Positions 17,904 to 25,913 of a stretch of DNA of 64,000 nucleotides are shown in pieces. Below the pieces are notes generated by a model. The model did not search any database. It was not told the origin of the DNA and saw nothing but the letters and a program-made list of their open reading frames with translations. Within the stretch, counting starts at the first letter, position 1; each line of letters opens with the position of its first letter. The position numbers and the translations under genes are program-made. The DNA is taken from NCBI RefSeq assembly GCF_001705435.1, contig NZ_MDEN01000049.1:29377-93376 (forward strand), written 5' to 3'. Origin of the DNA: Pseudomonas graminis (GTDB taxonomy: Bacteria > Pseudomonadota > Gammaproteobacteria > Pseudomonadales > Pseudomonadaceae).

Positions 17904-18737
17904 TCACTCAACGTCATTATCTTCGACGCTATGAATGTCGTCGATGTAGGAGGTTGGTGCTCTTCCTAATATGCGTTTGAACATTGTGGAAAATGCAGAG
18001 GGACTCTCGTAACCAAAGTCAATAGCTATACGTGTAATGGAATCACCCGCAGAGAGCCGGGCAAGTGCGAGTACTACACAAGCCCTCTGTCGCCATTGCC
18101 CAAAACTCATAGATGTTTGCTCTCGAAACATGCGGCTGAATGAACGGTCACTCATGAACATTTCATGTGCCCAGGTGTGAGGAGACTCGTGGATATCAGG
18201 CGCCTGGAGAAAGCTCTGACATCGCGCTAATAAGCGCTCATCCACTGGGAGAGGGATGAAAAGCGGGAGTTCTTTAGCTCGCGCAAGTTCGTAGAGTAAC
18301 AACTGCATCAGCACACCGTCTCTTCCGCTCTCGTCGTACTCAAGGGGGATGTCAACGGACTCCATGAGCAGCTGCCGCATCAAAGGGGAAACGCTAATCA
18401 CCCTGCAGTCCATCTTCGAAGAAAGTGCGAGCTCGGGTTCGATATATAGGCTGCGAGTACTCACCCCAAGATACAAGACCTCGTGGGCCACGAGTGGTGG
18501 AATCCAGACAGCGCGTTGCGGAGGCACGATCCAGTTCCCACGGTTCGTGACAACCCTCATCAGCCCCTTGGAGCCGTACAGAAGCTGTGCCCTTCGATGT
18601 GTGTGACTGTGCTGCAGAAAGCCGTGTGGATAGTCAGTACCAATGGCCACGACGGTTCGGGGGGTGTGATCGAGTAGATGTATCGGCACGTTGCGCATAG
18701 GGCTTGCTGGCTGTTGGTTTGGCCGGAACTCAAACAT
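17904..18737 (-). CDS. AraC-family transcriptional regulator
   Basis: A 277-residue AraC/XylS-type regulator: N-terminal cupin sensor domain (YPHGFLQHSHTHRRAQLLYGS..WIVPPQRAVWIPPLVAHEV, about 36-90) and C-terminal double HTH, with the second helix pair ITRIAIDFGYESPSAFSTMFKRILGRAPTSY near the end. The HSHTH cluster could bind a metal or ligand. This subgroup (NimR-like) usually controls an adjacent exporter. It is divergent from the TauE/SafE exporter at 18813, which directly precedes the biosynthetic operon, so it is the best local candidate for a cluster regulator. Confidence 0.8.
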   Translation of the reverse strand: MFEFRPNQQPASPMRNVPIHLLDHTPRTVVAIGTDYPHGFLQHSHTHRRAQLLYGSKGLMRVVTNRGNWIVPPQRAVWIPPLVAHEVLYLGVSTRSLYIEPELALSSKMDCRVISVSPLMRQLLMESVDIPLEYDESGRDGVLMQLLLYELARAKELPLFIPLPVDERLLARCQSFLQAPDIHESPHTWAHEMFMSDRSFSRMFREQTSMSFGQWRQRACVVLALARLSAGDSITRIAIDFGYESPSAFSTMFKRILGRAPTSYIDDIHSVEDNDVE

Positions 18738-18812
18738 ACTTGGCCCAAATGCTCAAGCCCGTCGGTGTGCGGTGGTCTACCTTACGCTCCGATTCGTAAC
18801 GGACTGAGCGTG

Positions 18813-19628
18813 ATGGAATTTTTTCTGCTGGTGTTCTTTGGCTGCTTTGCAGGCATAACGACTGTGATGTTCGGATTTGGCGGTGGGTTTGTAATAGTGC
18901 CCGTTATTTATCACGTGATATCAGCCACCCATCCAGTGAACTCTGCAGCCAACCAGTCTGCGATGCATATCGCTGTCGCGACATCAACTTGTGTGATGGT
19001 TTTGAACGCAGGGCTGGCCACGTTTAATCAGAGAAAACACAAAGAGCTTCTCCTGCCTTATATTTGGCCGATGGCTGGATACATAGCAATAGGCGGGGCC
19101 GCTGGTGCTTTGATGGCAGAATGTTTGAGCGGCCTAGTGGTAAGACTAGCATTTGTAATGTACTTAGCGTTGACAATACTTGACTGCTTGTTGCGCCGCG
19201 GTTTCCTTGTCGCGAATGCTTCGTCAATAATTAAAAGGTTGAGCAAAAAATTTATTGTTTTCGGAGGTTTCAGCATCGGAATAGTAGCTTCAATCCTTGG
19301 CGTGGGAGGTAGCGTTATGACCGTGCCCATACTTAGGCGTTGCGGATTGGAAATGACATACGCCGCAGCCGGTGCAAACGCTCTCAGTCTGCCCGTGGCT
19401 ATATCAGCTACGATGGCGTACGTTTTTATCGCAGAAAGCAAGGAATATAATCTCGGCGCTTGGTACTTGGGATATGTAAATATATTTTATTTCGTATGCA
19501 TAGTTGGCGGGGCGCTTCTCGGCATAAAGCTTTCAAGCCAGTGGGCAGATAAAATTCCAGATAAGCTTCATGCGTCCATGTATGTTGGCCTTTTAATAGT
19601 GTTTATGATGGCGATGATTGTTAAATAG
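18813..19628 (+). CDS. TauE/SafE-family membrane exporter
   Basis: A 271-residue integral membrane protein with about eight hydrophobic segments and the duplicated TauE/SafE signature: GCFAGITTVMFGFGGGFVIVP near the start and GIVASILGVGGSVMTVPIL near residue 160. Members move sulfoacetate, sulfite, taurine-derived sulfonates or other organic anions. ATG 18813 is chosen because the motif begins right after it. The DNA is as AT-rich as the biosynthetic operon 110 bases downstream, and the AraC gene is divergent. A role in exporting the cluster product or an intermediate is plausible but unproven. Confidence 0.8.
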   Translation: MEFFLLVFFGCFAGITTVMFGFGGGFVIVPVIYHVISATHPVNSAANQSAMHIAVATSTCVMVLNAGLATFNQRKHKELLLPYIWPMAGYIAIGGAAGALMAECLSGLVVRLAFVMYLALTILDCLLRRGFLVANASSIIKRLSKKFIVFGGFSIGIVASILGVGGSVMTVPILRRCGLEMTYAAAGANALSLPVAISATMAYVFIAESKEYNLGAWYLGYVNIFYFVCIVGGALLGIKLSSQWADKIPDKLHASMYVGLLIVFMMAMIVK

Positions 19629-19737
19629 CAAGCGCGGCGAATCGAGATTTGTTACTTGCTGATGAAGTTCGGCTGTTTGAAAAAAAACTCCCAGTCGACG
19701 AGATTTTATTCTATTACTATAACAGGGGGGGAAAAAG

Positions 19738-20895
19738 ATGCGTAATGTCAGGGTTGATATATCACAACTTGTCAGCAAATTGCGGGGGCTTGATTTGGCA
19801 GGCCTGTCAGTCAATGAGCGGATCAATAAGTTGGTAGATTTGAAGATTCACGCGCTGCCAATTTTATATGAGAACCTCACGGCTGAAGAGTACATGGCAG
19901 TCGTCTCCGAGCTAGCAAATGTGGACGCATCTTCAGCATTGAGTATGTCGATGCATTTATACACACTGTGGGGCTTGAGCAAGCGTCATGGAGTGCAATT
20001 CGCCAGTACGCTTGATGACGTTGCCACCCATGGGAGGTTGTTAGGATCGCTTAATGAGCCAGGGCTATATTTTTTGGCGCCAGGACAGCTCACAACGGAG
20101 TCGTATCCCGTAAAAGCGACGAGGGTCGACGGAGGATACCTGGTCTCTGGGCTTAAAAAGTTTGTGTCTCTGGAACCTTTTGTGTCATTTCTGCCGGTCT
20201 ACTGCATGGTTGAAAATTATAGCGGTAATGACGTCGGCGTAATCTCGCTGATGTTAAGGAAAGATGCCGATGGCGTTTCAGTCATCCATGATTGGAACAG
20301 CCTGGCCATGCAGGATAGCCACAGTAATACAGTAAAGTTCGACAGCGTCTTCTGCCAAGATGAGTTTGCTATTTGCGGCGAAGATAGTCCGATATCCTCT
20401 TTATCCATACAAGGTTATCTCTTTAGATTCAATGTTTGTTGTGTATATCTAGGCTTGGCACGAAAGGCACTAGATCTTGCATTAAATACTGCTAAATCAA
20501 AGCGCCCCCCGAATGGACTTCATGCTCTCGCTAGGTATCCTGGGATACAGTTTTCGATAGCTGAGATGCTGATATCCATGGGGGTAATGGAGGCTCAGAT
20601 GAAGGCGCTATGTTCTGATTTAAATGAGTTCCTGTCGCACGGGCGGGACGTTGATCCGCATATCAATAGCTCTAGTCTGGTCGCAAAAGAGGTGATATCG
20701 AGAGAGTCAGAAGCATTAGTTTCGAACGCTATGAAAATCACTGGCATTAGCAGTTTATCTAATGAAAATGAATTATCGACGATATTTAAAGACATCAAGG
20801 CATCTCAGTTTCATCCTCCGCAGCGCGATGTGACCTATGAGATTCTAGCAAAACAGGCGTTGGGTGTTATTTCTTATAAGCAGCGGTGGATGTAA
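19738..20895 (+). CDS. acyl-CoA-dehydrogenase-like flavoenzyme (first gene of the biosynthetic operon)
   Basis: A 385-residue protein with the acyl-CoA dehydrogenase fold: helical N-domain (EYMAVVSELANVDASSALSMSMH), central strand domain with LGSLNEPGLYF (compare the family G..TEP..GS) and VDGGYLVSGLKKFVS (compare G.y.l.G.K.fit), and a helical C-domain. Besides desaturases, the fold includes flavin-dependent N- and C-monooxygenases that use reduced flavin from a separate reductase. A flavin reductase gene lies in the same operon at 25426, so oxygenation is the more likely activity. The substrate is probably the aminoacyl group on the carrier protein at 22075. A strong GGGGGG run precedes ATG 19738. 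It is followed after 2 bases by the next gene. Confidence 0.75.
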   Translation: MRNVRVDISQLVSKLRGLDLAGLSVNERINKLVDLKIHALPILYENLTAEEYMAVVSELANVDASSALSMSMHLYTLWGLSKRHGVQFASTLDDVATHGRLLGSLNEPGLYFLAPGQLTTESYPVKATRVDGGYLVSGLKKFVSLEPFVSFLPVYCMVENYSGNDVGVISLMLRKDADGVSVIHDWNSLAMQDSHSNTVKFDSVFCQDEFAICGEDSPISSLSIQGYLFRFNVCCVYLGLARKALDLALNTAKSKRPPNGLHALARYPGIQFSIAEMLISMGVMEAQMKALCSDLNEFLSHGRDVDPHINSSSLVAKEVISRESEALVSNAMKITGISSLSNENELSTIFKDIKASQFHPPQRDVTYEILAKQALGVISYKQRWM

Positions 20896-20897
20896 AA

Positions 20898-22058
20898 ATG
20901 AATACTTTAGTGAATGATATCTTCAGCATCGAAACAGGTCAGGTTACACTCTTGTTGCCGAGAAAGATAAACGGTGGTCGGTTAAGCGAGCTGTTGGAAC
21001 GGATTCCTTACGTCAGTGAAAATGTGAAAAGTGTAAGCTATTCTGATCAAGGCCATTGCGCGATCATCAACGTAGAGTCTTCAGAAGCAGATCAGATGGA
21101 TCTCCTGAGATCTGACCTTCAGGAGTTAGTTGAAGCACTGCTTGCTTCGAAAATTGCAGCACAGAAAACATTAAAAACTAGGGTGAGGCCCTCAGGTCTG
21201 GTATCAAAGAAACACGTTGACGACTCGATGGTTTACTACAATAGCGCCGATTTAAAACTTATAGCGGGTGTTGACAAACTTCTAGTTGATATTGCGATTC
21301 GACATGGCGCCAGCATTAGAGAGTATGGATCAATTTACTCCGCCGAAATCATGGCCCGTAACGGGTATCACAAAAACTTTCCTCAAAATGTATATGGCGT
21401 CACGCAAATATCACACAACTACGCCTTGATAAAAGAAATCCGCGAGTCATCCTCATCAACTATCCCCCCAGGGATGTTTCATAGCCAGGGCGCTTTTCTA
21501 CAGCCGTGCGTTTGCTATCATTGCTACGCAGAGATACAAGATTCGATACAATCTAATGTTCTGTATACCTTAAAAGGACGATGCTTCCGCCATGAAATTG
21601 AATGGCGGCTCAACAACTTTCGTCGAAACGAATTCACGATGCGCGAAATCGTGTTTATGGGCAGCCCTGAGTATGTTGAAAGCAAACGCTTAACTATTAT
21701 GGAAGATGTTTGGGCCTTGTTTGGTGCTTTGGGACTTTATGGGCAAATTGTAACCGCGCGGGATCCGTTTTTTCACTACGATGACATGAAGACCAAGGGT
21801 GCTGTGCAGTTGATGGCGGATGCAAAGTATGAGCTTGAGTTTATCTCAGAAGCAGGTCACTCCAGTTCAATCGCTTCATTCAACAACTGCCAAGATACTT
21901 TGTGCGCAAAATTTGGCATCACCGATTTTGATAGCAACGTGCTGCATTCGGGATGTGTAGCTTTTGGCATTGACCGCTGGCGGGCTGCGTTGTTCGAGCA
22001 GTATGGGGGGGACTGCGAAGTCTGGCCAGATTTGCTTAACACTTCTAATAATCATTGA
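20898..22058 (+). CDS. amino acid:[carrier protein] ligase, class II aaRS-like
   Basis: A 386-residue homologue of the seryl-tRNA-synthetase catalytic core that lacks a tRNA-binding arm. Proteins of this type activate a small amino acid and attach it to the phosphopantetheine of a carrier protein rather than to tRNA. Class II motifs are clear: motif 2 GRCFRHEIEW..FRRNEFTMREIVFMG (about 227-255) and motif 3 SGCVAFGIDRW (351-361). Likely zinc ligands are Cys206 (in VCYHCY), Glu233 and Cys353, as in atypical SerRS and its carrier-protein-ligase relatives. The carrier protein is encoded 16 bases downstream. A GTG at 20886 is an alternative start. Glycine or alanine are the usual substrates of characterised relatives; which one here is unknown. 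Confidence 0.8.
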   Translation: MNTLVNDIFSIETGQVTLLLPRKINGGRLSELLERIPYVSENVKSVSYSDQGHCAIINVESSEADQMDLLRSDLQELVEALLASKIAAQKTLKTRVRPSGLVSKKHVDDSMVYYNSADLKLIAGVDKLLVDIAIRHGASIREYGSIYSAEIMARNGYHKNFPQNVYGVTQISHNYALIKEIRESSSSTIPPGMFHSQGAFLQPCVCYHCYAEIQDSIQSNVLYTLKGRCFRHEIEWRLNNFRRNEFTMREIVFMGSPEYVESKRLTIMEDVWALFGALGLYGQIVTARDPFFHYDDMKTKGAVQLMADAKYELEFISEAGHSSSIASFNNCQDTLCAKFGITDFDSNVLHSGCVAFGIDRWRAALFEQYGGDCEVWPDLLNTSNNH

Positions 22059-22074
22059 TAAGGATACTCGTGAG

Positions 22075-22326
22075 ATGGATATCATCGAAAATGCCGTATT
22101 TCGTGTAATCGAAAAGGTGGTGGGTGCTCCAGTGGAGTTGACGGTTAATAGTTTACTTTCCGATCTCCGAATAAACTCGATAAAAATCATTCAAATCATT
22201 GCGATGTTGGAAAATGACCTAGACTTCGAGTTGGATGAAGAGGATCTTCTGATGAGTAATTTTTCAACTCCCGGGCGCACAATCAACTTGTTACGCGAAA
22301 AATATAGTAAGGCAAGTGTAGAATGA
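22075..22326 (+). CDS. acyl/aminoacyl carrier protein
   Basis: An 83-residue free-standing carrier protein. The phosphopantetheine site is Ser35 in SLLSDLRINSIKIIQII, which matches the D(x)3S(I/L) pattern; the downstream helix is acidic (ENDLDFELDEEDLL), as expected. It lies directly after the amino acid ligase and overlaps the formyltransferase gene by ATGA. It is inferred to be the scaffold on which the amino acid is held while other enzymes modify it. A dedicated phosphopantetheinyl transferase is at the end of the operon. Confidence 0.8.
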   Translation: MDIIENAVFRVIEKVVGAPVELTVNSLLSDLRINSIKIIQIIAMLENDLDFELDEEDLLMSNFSTPGRTINLLREKYSKASVE

Positions 22327-23198
22327 CTTGTAGGGTCGCCTATATATGCGGCAAGCAAGGGGTGTCAGTACTACCTGCGCTAGCGGCCATTTGCGAAAAA
22401 AAAGATCTGATGATCCTCACGTCTGCGGCCGCGTACGGCGAGATCGATGTGCAGGTCTACAATGTATGCACAATCATATCCCCGGAACATCTGAGACAGT
22501 CCCTTGAGAACTTCCGGCCTGATTTAGTGTTGGTTATGACATATCTTTCGAAGCTTGACCCTTCGCTTTCGGAGTTGACAAGGTTTGGAATGGTAAACGT
22601 TCACCCCTCATTGCTTCCAAAGTATCGAGGAGGGTCGCCCGTTTTCTACGCGCTCAAGAACGGTGAGACGCAGGTAGGGGTAACTTACCATTTTATCTCT
22701 GAAGGTTTCGATCAGGGTGCAATAATCCGTCAGGAAAGCATCAGGGTTTCAGCGACTGATTGCGCCAGCTCAGTATGGATGAAAATAATCAAGAAAATAA
22801 TAGTCACTCTACCATCTGTTGTCGCCTGTCGCCACGAGTGGAGCTCTCTCGCCGTTGAGCAGAACGAGTTGGAAGCGACAACTGTGGGTTTTCCATCACT
22901 TGAGGAGAGAAGTTTTTCCAGCCTGCTGACTATTGCTGAAAACCTAAGCTTAATACGCGCCTGTGGAAAATCCTCGGGCGCGAGACTGATTCTTGAGGGA
23001 TATGAATTTTTTGTTACCAACGCGATGGCTCCATATATTCAACCGTGTGGAAGTGATTCCCCAAAAAATTGGAGGATCGTCGATAATATTCTTTGGTTCA
23101 AAGCTCTAGATGGTTGGCTTTGCATTTCGGATGCCTATATAAATACCAGTCGAGTAACATCTTGGAGTTTTCTAAGTGATGGGGAGAAGCTGTCTTGA
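22323..23198 (+). CDS. formyltransferase (Fmt/PurN-fold)
   Basis: A 291-residue N10-formyltetrahydrofolate-dependent formyltransferase. The catalytic triad of the fold is visible: Asn92 and His94 in NVHPSLLPKYRGGSPVFYAL and Asp130 in GVTYHFISEGFDQGAI. Residues from about 200 resemble the C-terminal domain of Met-tRNA formyltransferase (FSSLLTIAENLSLIRACG..ARLILEGYEFFV), but this is not the housekeeping Fmt because it sits in a biosynthetic operon and is diverged. It probably formylates an amine or hydroxylamine of the carrier-bound amino acid. Start and stop overlap both neighbours by ATGA and TTGA, so translation is coupled. Confidence 0.8.
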   Translation: MTCRVAYICGKQGVSVLPALAAICEKKDLMILTSAAAYGEIDVQVYNVCTIISPEHLRQSLENFRPDLVLVMTYLSKLDPSLSELTRFGMVNVHPSLLPKYRGGSPVFYALKNGETQVGVTYHFISEGFDQGAIIRQESIRVSATDCASSVWMKIIKKIIVTLPSVVACRHEWSSLAVEQNELEATTVGFPSLEERSFSSLLTIAENLSLIRACGKSSGARLILEGYEFFVTNAMAPYIQPCGSDSPKNWRIVDNILWFKALDGWLCISDAYINTSRVTSWSFLSDGEKLS

Positions 23199-24175
23199 TT
23201 GATGTTATAAATAACAGTCAAGGATTGCAGTTCGACTATGAACTCGATTTTTACGATCGGCGTTTTTTAGACTGTTGGAGAAGACAATCTGTCGTCTTCC
23301 TAGAGAAGGCGGGCGCACAAGTAGATTTGCTTTTCCATAACTGCCTTCCGTCAACTGACGAAATCTTCAGTGAGCATATTTTGAATCAAAAACCTAAATA
23401 TGCTTTTCCGACGCCATCGGTGGGCGATGAAGGATTGGCTCTCATAGGGTGGAGGCAACGAACTCAGTGTTATGCGCAGTTCAAAGAAGCCCTGAGCGAC
23501 ATAAAAATTCATCTCACTAAAGTACCGTTCGTAGTCGTTATGGGTAGCGTCTTCTATTTGCCTCATTGCCCAGAACATCGAAGCGAACACCTAAATCACT
23601 CTATCGTCCTGGTTCGGCCGACCGGGGAAGATAGCTGGGACGTTGTTGACGATGACGAGGCGTCAATTTTAAAACGCTATAGCTACCAAGAACGATATAT
23701 TGATGACTATTTCAATAACAACGGCTGCCGTCTAATAAGATATTTTGAACCGGTTGTAGGGGGCTCATGTGATCATGCACTTGCTGTCGAGAAGTGCGCT
23801 GATCATGTCTTTGCGTACACTGACACCTACAGGATGTTTTCTGACATTGAGGCGATAGTCTGTGCCCCGTACGAATCGATGGCTGTCAAAACAAGGAAAT
23901 TGCATGAGGCGTTTTCAATTTTCTCTGGTTCGAGAAGTCTCTTTTCAAGATTCGTCAAATCCGTTCTAGGTGACCTCAGCTCGGCCGCTGTCCTTGAAGT
24001 GATTGCTCGTGAGTCGATGGTCATCAAATATACTATGGCTAAAGCCTCCGTAACGGGGAGGATCAATATGAAAACGCTTGTGGTACGGTGCGAAAAACTT
24101 ATCGCATTGGAACAGCAAGCAATCAATTCGCTAAAATTAAAAATGGTTACTCCATCCTATGCATGCGCGAAGTAG
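23195..24175 (+). CDS. putative BtrH/C39-like acyltransferase
   Basis: A 326-residue protein starting with TTG. Residues 20-160 fit the papain-like/C39 layout of BtrH-N proteins: a Cys at the head of a helix (DCWRRQSVVFLEKAGAQVD, Cys27; Cys50 in LLFHNC is an alternative), a strand PFVVVMGSVFYLPHC, and His135 in HLNHSIVLVRP followed by SWDVVDDDE. BtrH in butirosin synthesis moves an acyl group from a carrier protein to the acceptor. Here it would release the modified aminoacyl group onto a partner. The family assignment rests on pattern only, and a hydrolase is possible. The C-terminal half is helical and unrecognised. Confidence 0.5.
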   Translation: MIDVINNSQGLQFDYELDFYDRRFLDCWRRQSVVFLEKAGAQVDLLFHNCLPSTDEIFSEHILNQKPKYAFPTPSVGDEGLALIGWRQRTQCYAQFKEALSDIKIHLTKVPFVVVMGSVFYLPHCPEHRSEHLNHSIVLVRPTGEDSWDVVDDDEASILKRYSYQERYIDDYFNNNGCRLIRYFEPVVGGSCDHALAVEKCADHVFAYTDTYRMFSDIEAIVCAPYESMAVKTRKLHEAFSIFSGSRSLFSRFVKSVLGDLSSAAVLEVIARESMVIKYTMAKASVTGRINMKTLVVRCEKLIALEQQAINSLKLKMVTPSYACAK

Positions 24176-25409
24176 CTGTGCCACAGAACAAGTAAGCTAT
24201 AAGAGATTGATTACTAGGACTAATTTTCTCCGGTTCATGCTCAGCCAGCTTTTCGTCAGCGCAGGTGATGGTTTTTTTGGGGTATTAGTCACCTACCTAG
24301 CTTTAGAGCATGGATCTTCCGTTTCAACTTTAGGAGTTATCGCATTTTGCGTGACATTTCCTCGAGGACTTTTAGGGATTTTGGGAGGTGCGCTGGCAGA
24401 TCAATACGATCGTAAGAAACTCATGGTTTGTTGCGATGTGATACGCTGGTCAGGTTTGCTTATAATATCTTCGCTGTCGATGTTTGGAGCTCTTGACGTA
24501 GCCTTGCTCGCAGGAGTTGGTTCTATCGTAACAGCATCCTACGCGGTTTCTAAGCCAGCAAGTAAGGCTTTCGTTCCCTCAGTCGTTGGGCTGGACGAAT
24601 TAGTCTTAGCTAACGGTTTGATCCAGAGTGTCCTATGGCCCGCTTTTTTTGCGGGTGCGGGTTTGGTAGGTATTCTCAGTTTCCTCGGCATATCCCCTGA
24701 ATACGCTGTTCTGGTTTGCGCCTGCTTCTTTGTGGCCTCCCAGATTTCGCTAGCGGGCATTATCTGCAACCCCTGTAAAAAATCTCTCGCAAAGGGTTTA
24801 TTGGCTACGCTAAGGCAGTTGATTGACGCGGGGAGGGCGCTTAAGTCAAACAGAGCACTCATGGTCAGAATAACCGGCTATTTCTTTTTCACGGTTTTTT
24901 GGCGAGGGCTGATTCAGATTGTGTTGCCATTATATGTGGTTCACAAACTTCACCAGCCACCATCAGTTTACAGTGTTCTCATGGTTGCGTGCGGCGTCGG
25001 AGAGTTAGTTAGTTCGCTATTGCTTGGTAAGTCTCGATACTCTCACAGTTTGAAGTTGGCTTTTGTTGGAGAGGGCATTTTGGGATTGGCTGTTGCCGTT
25101 CTGGCCTTCAGTTATTTTAACGTGGCCACAGGAATGGCGTTTGCTGTAGTCGCTAGCGTCTTAATAGGCGTGTCGGCCACTGTAATAGACATTCCGTTAG
25201 TAACCTCCATCCAGAAAAACGTCAAAGATCGCGAAGTCGGCAAAGTATTTAGCTTTTGGAGCGCTTTAGGAGCTCTCGGCGGTAGCTTCGGCACCATAAT
25301 AGTAAGCGGTTTGGTCAGTCTTGCTGGAATTGATTCCGCTCTTCTCTGGATGTCTTGCTGTTTAATCTTCTCGGTGCCAGTTTTCTTTCTTGTGGCCTAT
25401 AGAAACTAG
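24159..25409 (+). CDS. MFS exporter of the biosynthetic operon
   Basis: A 416-residue major-facilitator protein with 12 likely membrane segments. The loop-2/3 motif is GGALADQYDRKKLMV (about 73-87), the MFS hallmark. It resembles the MFS_3/enterobactin-exporter (EntS-like) type rather than a sugar transporter. It overlaps the preceding gene by 17 bases. Given its place between pathway enzymes, it most likely exports the product and may provide self-protection. Confidence 0.8.
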   Translation: MHARSSCATEQVSYKRLITRTNFLRFMLSQLFVSAGDGFFGVLVTYLALEHGSSVSTLGVIAFCVTFPRGLLGILGGALADQYDRKKLMVCCDVIRWSGLLIISSLSMFGALDVALLAGVGSIVTASYAVSKPASKAFVPSVVGLDELVLANGLIQSVLWPAFFAGAGLVGILSFLGISPEYAVLVCACFFVASQISLAGIICNPCKKSLAKGLLATLRQLIDAGRALKSNRALMVRITGYFFFTVFWRGLIQIVLPLYVVHKLHQPPSVYSVLMVACGVGELVSSLLLGKSRYSHSLKLAFVGEGILGLAVAVLAFSYFNVATGMAFAVVASVLIGVSATVIDIPLVTSIQKNVKDREVGKVFSFWSALGALGGSFGTIIVSGLVSLAGIDSALLWMSCCLIFSVPVFFLVAYRN

Positions 25410-25425
25410 AGGTTTAGTAAGTACA

Positions 25426-25899
25426 ATGGAAAAGCCAAATTGCAATCGTGATTTTCCTGGGACGTTGGCAGATTACAAACGACTCCTGTCCACTTTTCCA
25501 ACCGGCGTTTGCTTAGTCGTTATTGGGGAGGGTGATGCTGCGGTAGGGGTTATTATCAGCTCATTTGTACCCGTATCTTTATCTCCAGCTATAGTGCAGT
25601 TTTCTCTGAAAAACAAATCCAGGTTTCTCGATATGCTGCTTGCAGTATCTGTTTTTCACATCTATATAATGTCGGATCGGCAGGCTGATGTGGCTGCCTT
25701 TTATGGTTCGAATCCAGCCTCTATAGTTACAGATGATGTTCTGAACGATGCAGTTTCTAAAATATTTTGCAGGTTTGAGGATTTCATCGTCAAAGGTGAT
25801 CATACCTTGGTATTTGGTGAGGTAGAAGACTTCTCTTGTGAATTGGATCAGTCGCTCGTTTATTATAAGGCCCGGTTTGGTCGTGTAGTTTCCATCTGA
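25426..25899 (+). CDS. flavin reductase domain protein
   Basis: About 157 residues from ATG 25426 (MEKPNCNRDFPGTLADYKRLLSTFPTGVCLVV). The TFPTGV segment followed by a conserved Ser-containing strand (GVIISSFVPVSLSPAIVQFSLKNKS) is the signature of HpaC-like flavin reductases with the FMN-binding split-barrel fold. Such proteins supply reduced flavin to a separate monooxygenase. The acyl-CoA-dehydrogenase-like protein at 19738 is the obvious partner in the same operon. The usual final GDH motif is represented by LVFGEVEDF..YYKARFGRV. Confidence 0.75.
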   Translation: MEKPNCNRDFPGTLADYKRLLSTFPTGVCLVVIGEGDAAVGVIISSFVPVSLSPAIVQFSLKNKSRFLDMLLAVSVFHIYIMSDRQADVAAFYGSNPASIVTDDVLNDAVSKIFCRFEDFIVKGDHTLVFGEVEDFSCELDQSLVYYKARFGRVVSI

Positions 25900-25913
25900 A
25901 TTTTGGTGATACA

